Origin: Pseudovibrio exalbescens
GTDB lineage: Bacteria; Pseudomonadota; Alphaproteobacteria; Rhizobiales; Stappiaceae
Direction of reading: 5' to 3'
Assembly: GCF_028737195.1 (NCBI RefSeq)
Contig: NZ_JAQZAJ010000003.1
Location: 558,001 to 622,000, forward strand
DNA length: 64,000 nucleotides
Part shown: in pieces, positions 63,220-64,000 of the stretch
How the letters are laid out: every line of letters starts with the position of its first letter
Position numbering within the stretch: position 1 is the stretch's first letter
Notes under the pieces: generated by a model
Databases searched by the model: none
What the model saw: only the letters and a program-made list of their open reading frames with translations
Told to the model about the DNA's origin: nothing
Made by a program: the position numbers and the translations under genes

Positions 63220-64000
63220 TCACCGTTTCTTTCGAGACTTCGACTTTCTCAATCCCGCTGGCTTGCCTGTTCGTTGCGACCAGTTCTTCTTTTTTGTGGT
63301 CGGCTTGCGTCGACCCATATCTGAGGAAATCTTACCTGGGCTCAAAATCTCGAACCGCAAGGCGCCTGCGAATGGAGCTGCTTCTGCCAAACGAACTTCA
63401 ACCGTATCTCCCAGTTGGAAGGTTTCACGGGTGGCTCTGCCAATCAGTGCATGGGCCGCTTCTTCATAGGCGTAGTAATCATTCCCAATAGTAGAAGCAG
63501 GTACAAAACCATCTGCGCCGCTATCTTGCAAGCGTACAAAAAGTCCCGATTTGGTGACGCCGGCGATTCTTCCGGTGAACTTGGCACCGACCTGGTCTGC
63601 CAGCCAGAGGGCGATCAAGCGGTCAATGGTTTCCCTTTCCGCCAGCATTGCCCTTCTTTCTGCTGCGGAAATTTCCCCTGCGATCACCTCGAGTTTGTCC
63701 TCAAATCCGCTAGGTAAACCGTCCTTGCCGAGGTTTAGCGAGGCAATCAACGCCCTGTGGACAATCAGGTCGGCATAGCGGCGGATTGGGGAAGTGAAGT
63801 GGGCATAACGTCGCAGGTTAAGGCCAAAGTGACCAATGTTTTGCGGGTGATACTCGGCCTGCGCCTGAGAGCGCAGCACAACTTCGTTCACCAAAGGCGA
63901 GTTTGGCGTGTCTTTTACGCGGTCCAAGATGTTGTTGAACACGGAGGCGCGCAAACCACCCTGATGGGGCAGCTTGATGTTCATGGTCGACAGGAAGTCG
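63220..64000 (-). CDS. rnr: ribonuclease R, C-terminal part (5' end outside window)
   Basis: 3'-5' exoribonuclease that degrades structured RNA. About 260 residues are visible: the end of the RNB domain (HFGLNLRRYAHFTSPIRRYAD and LIVHRALIASLN) and the S1 domain (KFTGRIAGVTKSGLFVRLQD). A basic Lys/Arg-rich tail follows (KPTTKKKNWSQRTGKPAGL). The catalytic Asp cluster lies beyond the window edge. Convention puts topA upstream. Confidence 0.95.
   Translation of the reverse strand, partial: DFLSTMNIKLPHQGGLRASVFNNILDRVKDTPNSPLVNEVVLRSQAQAEYHPQNIGHFGLNLRRYAHFTSPIRRYADLIVHRALIASLNLGKDGLPSGFEDKLEVIAGEISAAERRAMLAERETIDRLIALWLADQVGAKFTGRIAGVTKSGLFVRLQDSGADGFVPASTIGNDYYAYEEAAHALIGRATRETFQLGDTVEVRLAEAAPFAGALRFEILSPGKISSDMGRRKPTTKKKNWSQRTGKPAGLRKSKSRKKR

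Noticed and set aside
1-64000. CRISPR array, insertion sequence, integrase or prophage
   Set aside because: No regularly spaced repeats, transposase-like proteins or terminal inverted repeats with target duplications were seen.

Overview
This window is a stretch of chromosome from an alphaproteobacterium. The gene order, the DivK-PleD pair, an ATP12-type chaperone, DUF1489/DUF599/DUF3572/DUF983 genes, EipB and a TTAA-N7-TTAA (CtrA-type) site all point to the Hyphomicrobiales (Rhizobiales), possibly a marine member such as Stappiaceae/Pseudovibrio; the genus is a guess. Base composition is moderately GC-rich and even. I see no prophage, insertion sequence or CRISPR array. The window opens inside rplF and ends inside rnr.

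Layout. (1) 1-6.8 kb: the end of the spc ribosomal operon (rplF-rplR-rpsE-rpmD-rplO-secY-adk) and the alpha operon (rpsM-rpsK-rpoA-rplQ). A terminator-like hairpin sits on the rplO stop codon and another lies between adk and rpsM. (2) 6.9-11.5 kb: two tandem Cache-type chemoreceptors, the first behind a perfect CtrA-type box. (3) 11.6-22.2 kb: degP-like protease, rarA, a large patatin-like protein, crcB, an RluC-type pseudouridine synthase, a HAD phosphatase, the ATP12-like F1 assembly chaperone, then a DUF2157/GDYXXLXY membrane pair. (4) 22.3-29.4 kb: a bacterioferritin lacking the haem-ligand Met, propionyl-CoA carboxylase pccB and pccA separated by two paralogous small secreted Cys proteins and folB, then a HAD phosphatase and a GGCT-like protein. 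(5) 29.4-34.1 kb: FMN riboswitch plus ribN-type transporter, acylphosphatase, lipB, a lone FliN-like protein, tRNA-Leu(GAG) and mgtE. (6) 34.1-45.3 kb: thioesterase, ACT-domain protein, GGDEF/EAL protein, a variant ClpP, a class III cyclase, DUF599, DUF1489, a vWA protein coupled to a TIM14-like J-protein, a SPOR-tailed D-Ala-D-Ala carboxypeptidase, and a phasin with a promoter overlapped by direct repeats. (7) 45.8-57.7 kb: clpS-clpA, azlC-azlD, a GNAT-YoaP fusion, HIT, a FemAB-like protein, GDPD, RidA, eipB, dinB with an added zinc ribbon, HAD and DUF3572. (8) 57.8-64 kb: divK-pleD, a 0.7-kb structured gene-free stretch, rpmG, an MFS transporter, NUDIX, DUF983 and the 3' part of rnr.

Themes. 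Most genes are core housekeeping (translation, export, replication rescue, cofactors, lipoate). Signalling is well represented: two chemoreceptors, two GGDEF proteins (one with EAL), a cyclase and DivK. Carbon storage and propionyl-CoA metabolism (phasin, PccAB) and protein quality control (DegP, ClpP variant, ClpS-ClpA, J-protein, ATP12) form two further groups. The points most worth a second look are the R52 bacterioferritin, the structured intergenic region before rpmG, the phasin operator/promoter, the CtrA box before the chemoreceptors, the vWA-J-protein pair, and the duplicated small secreted Cys proteins.
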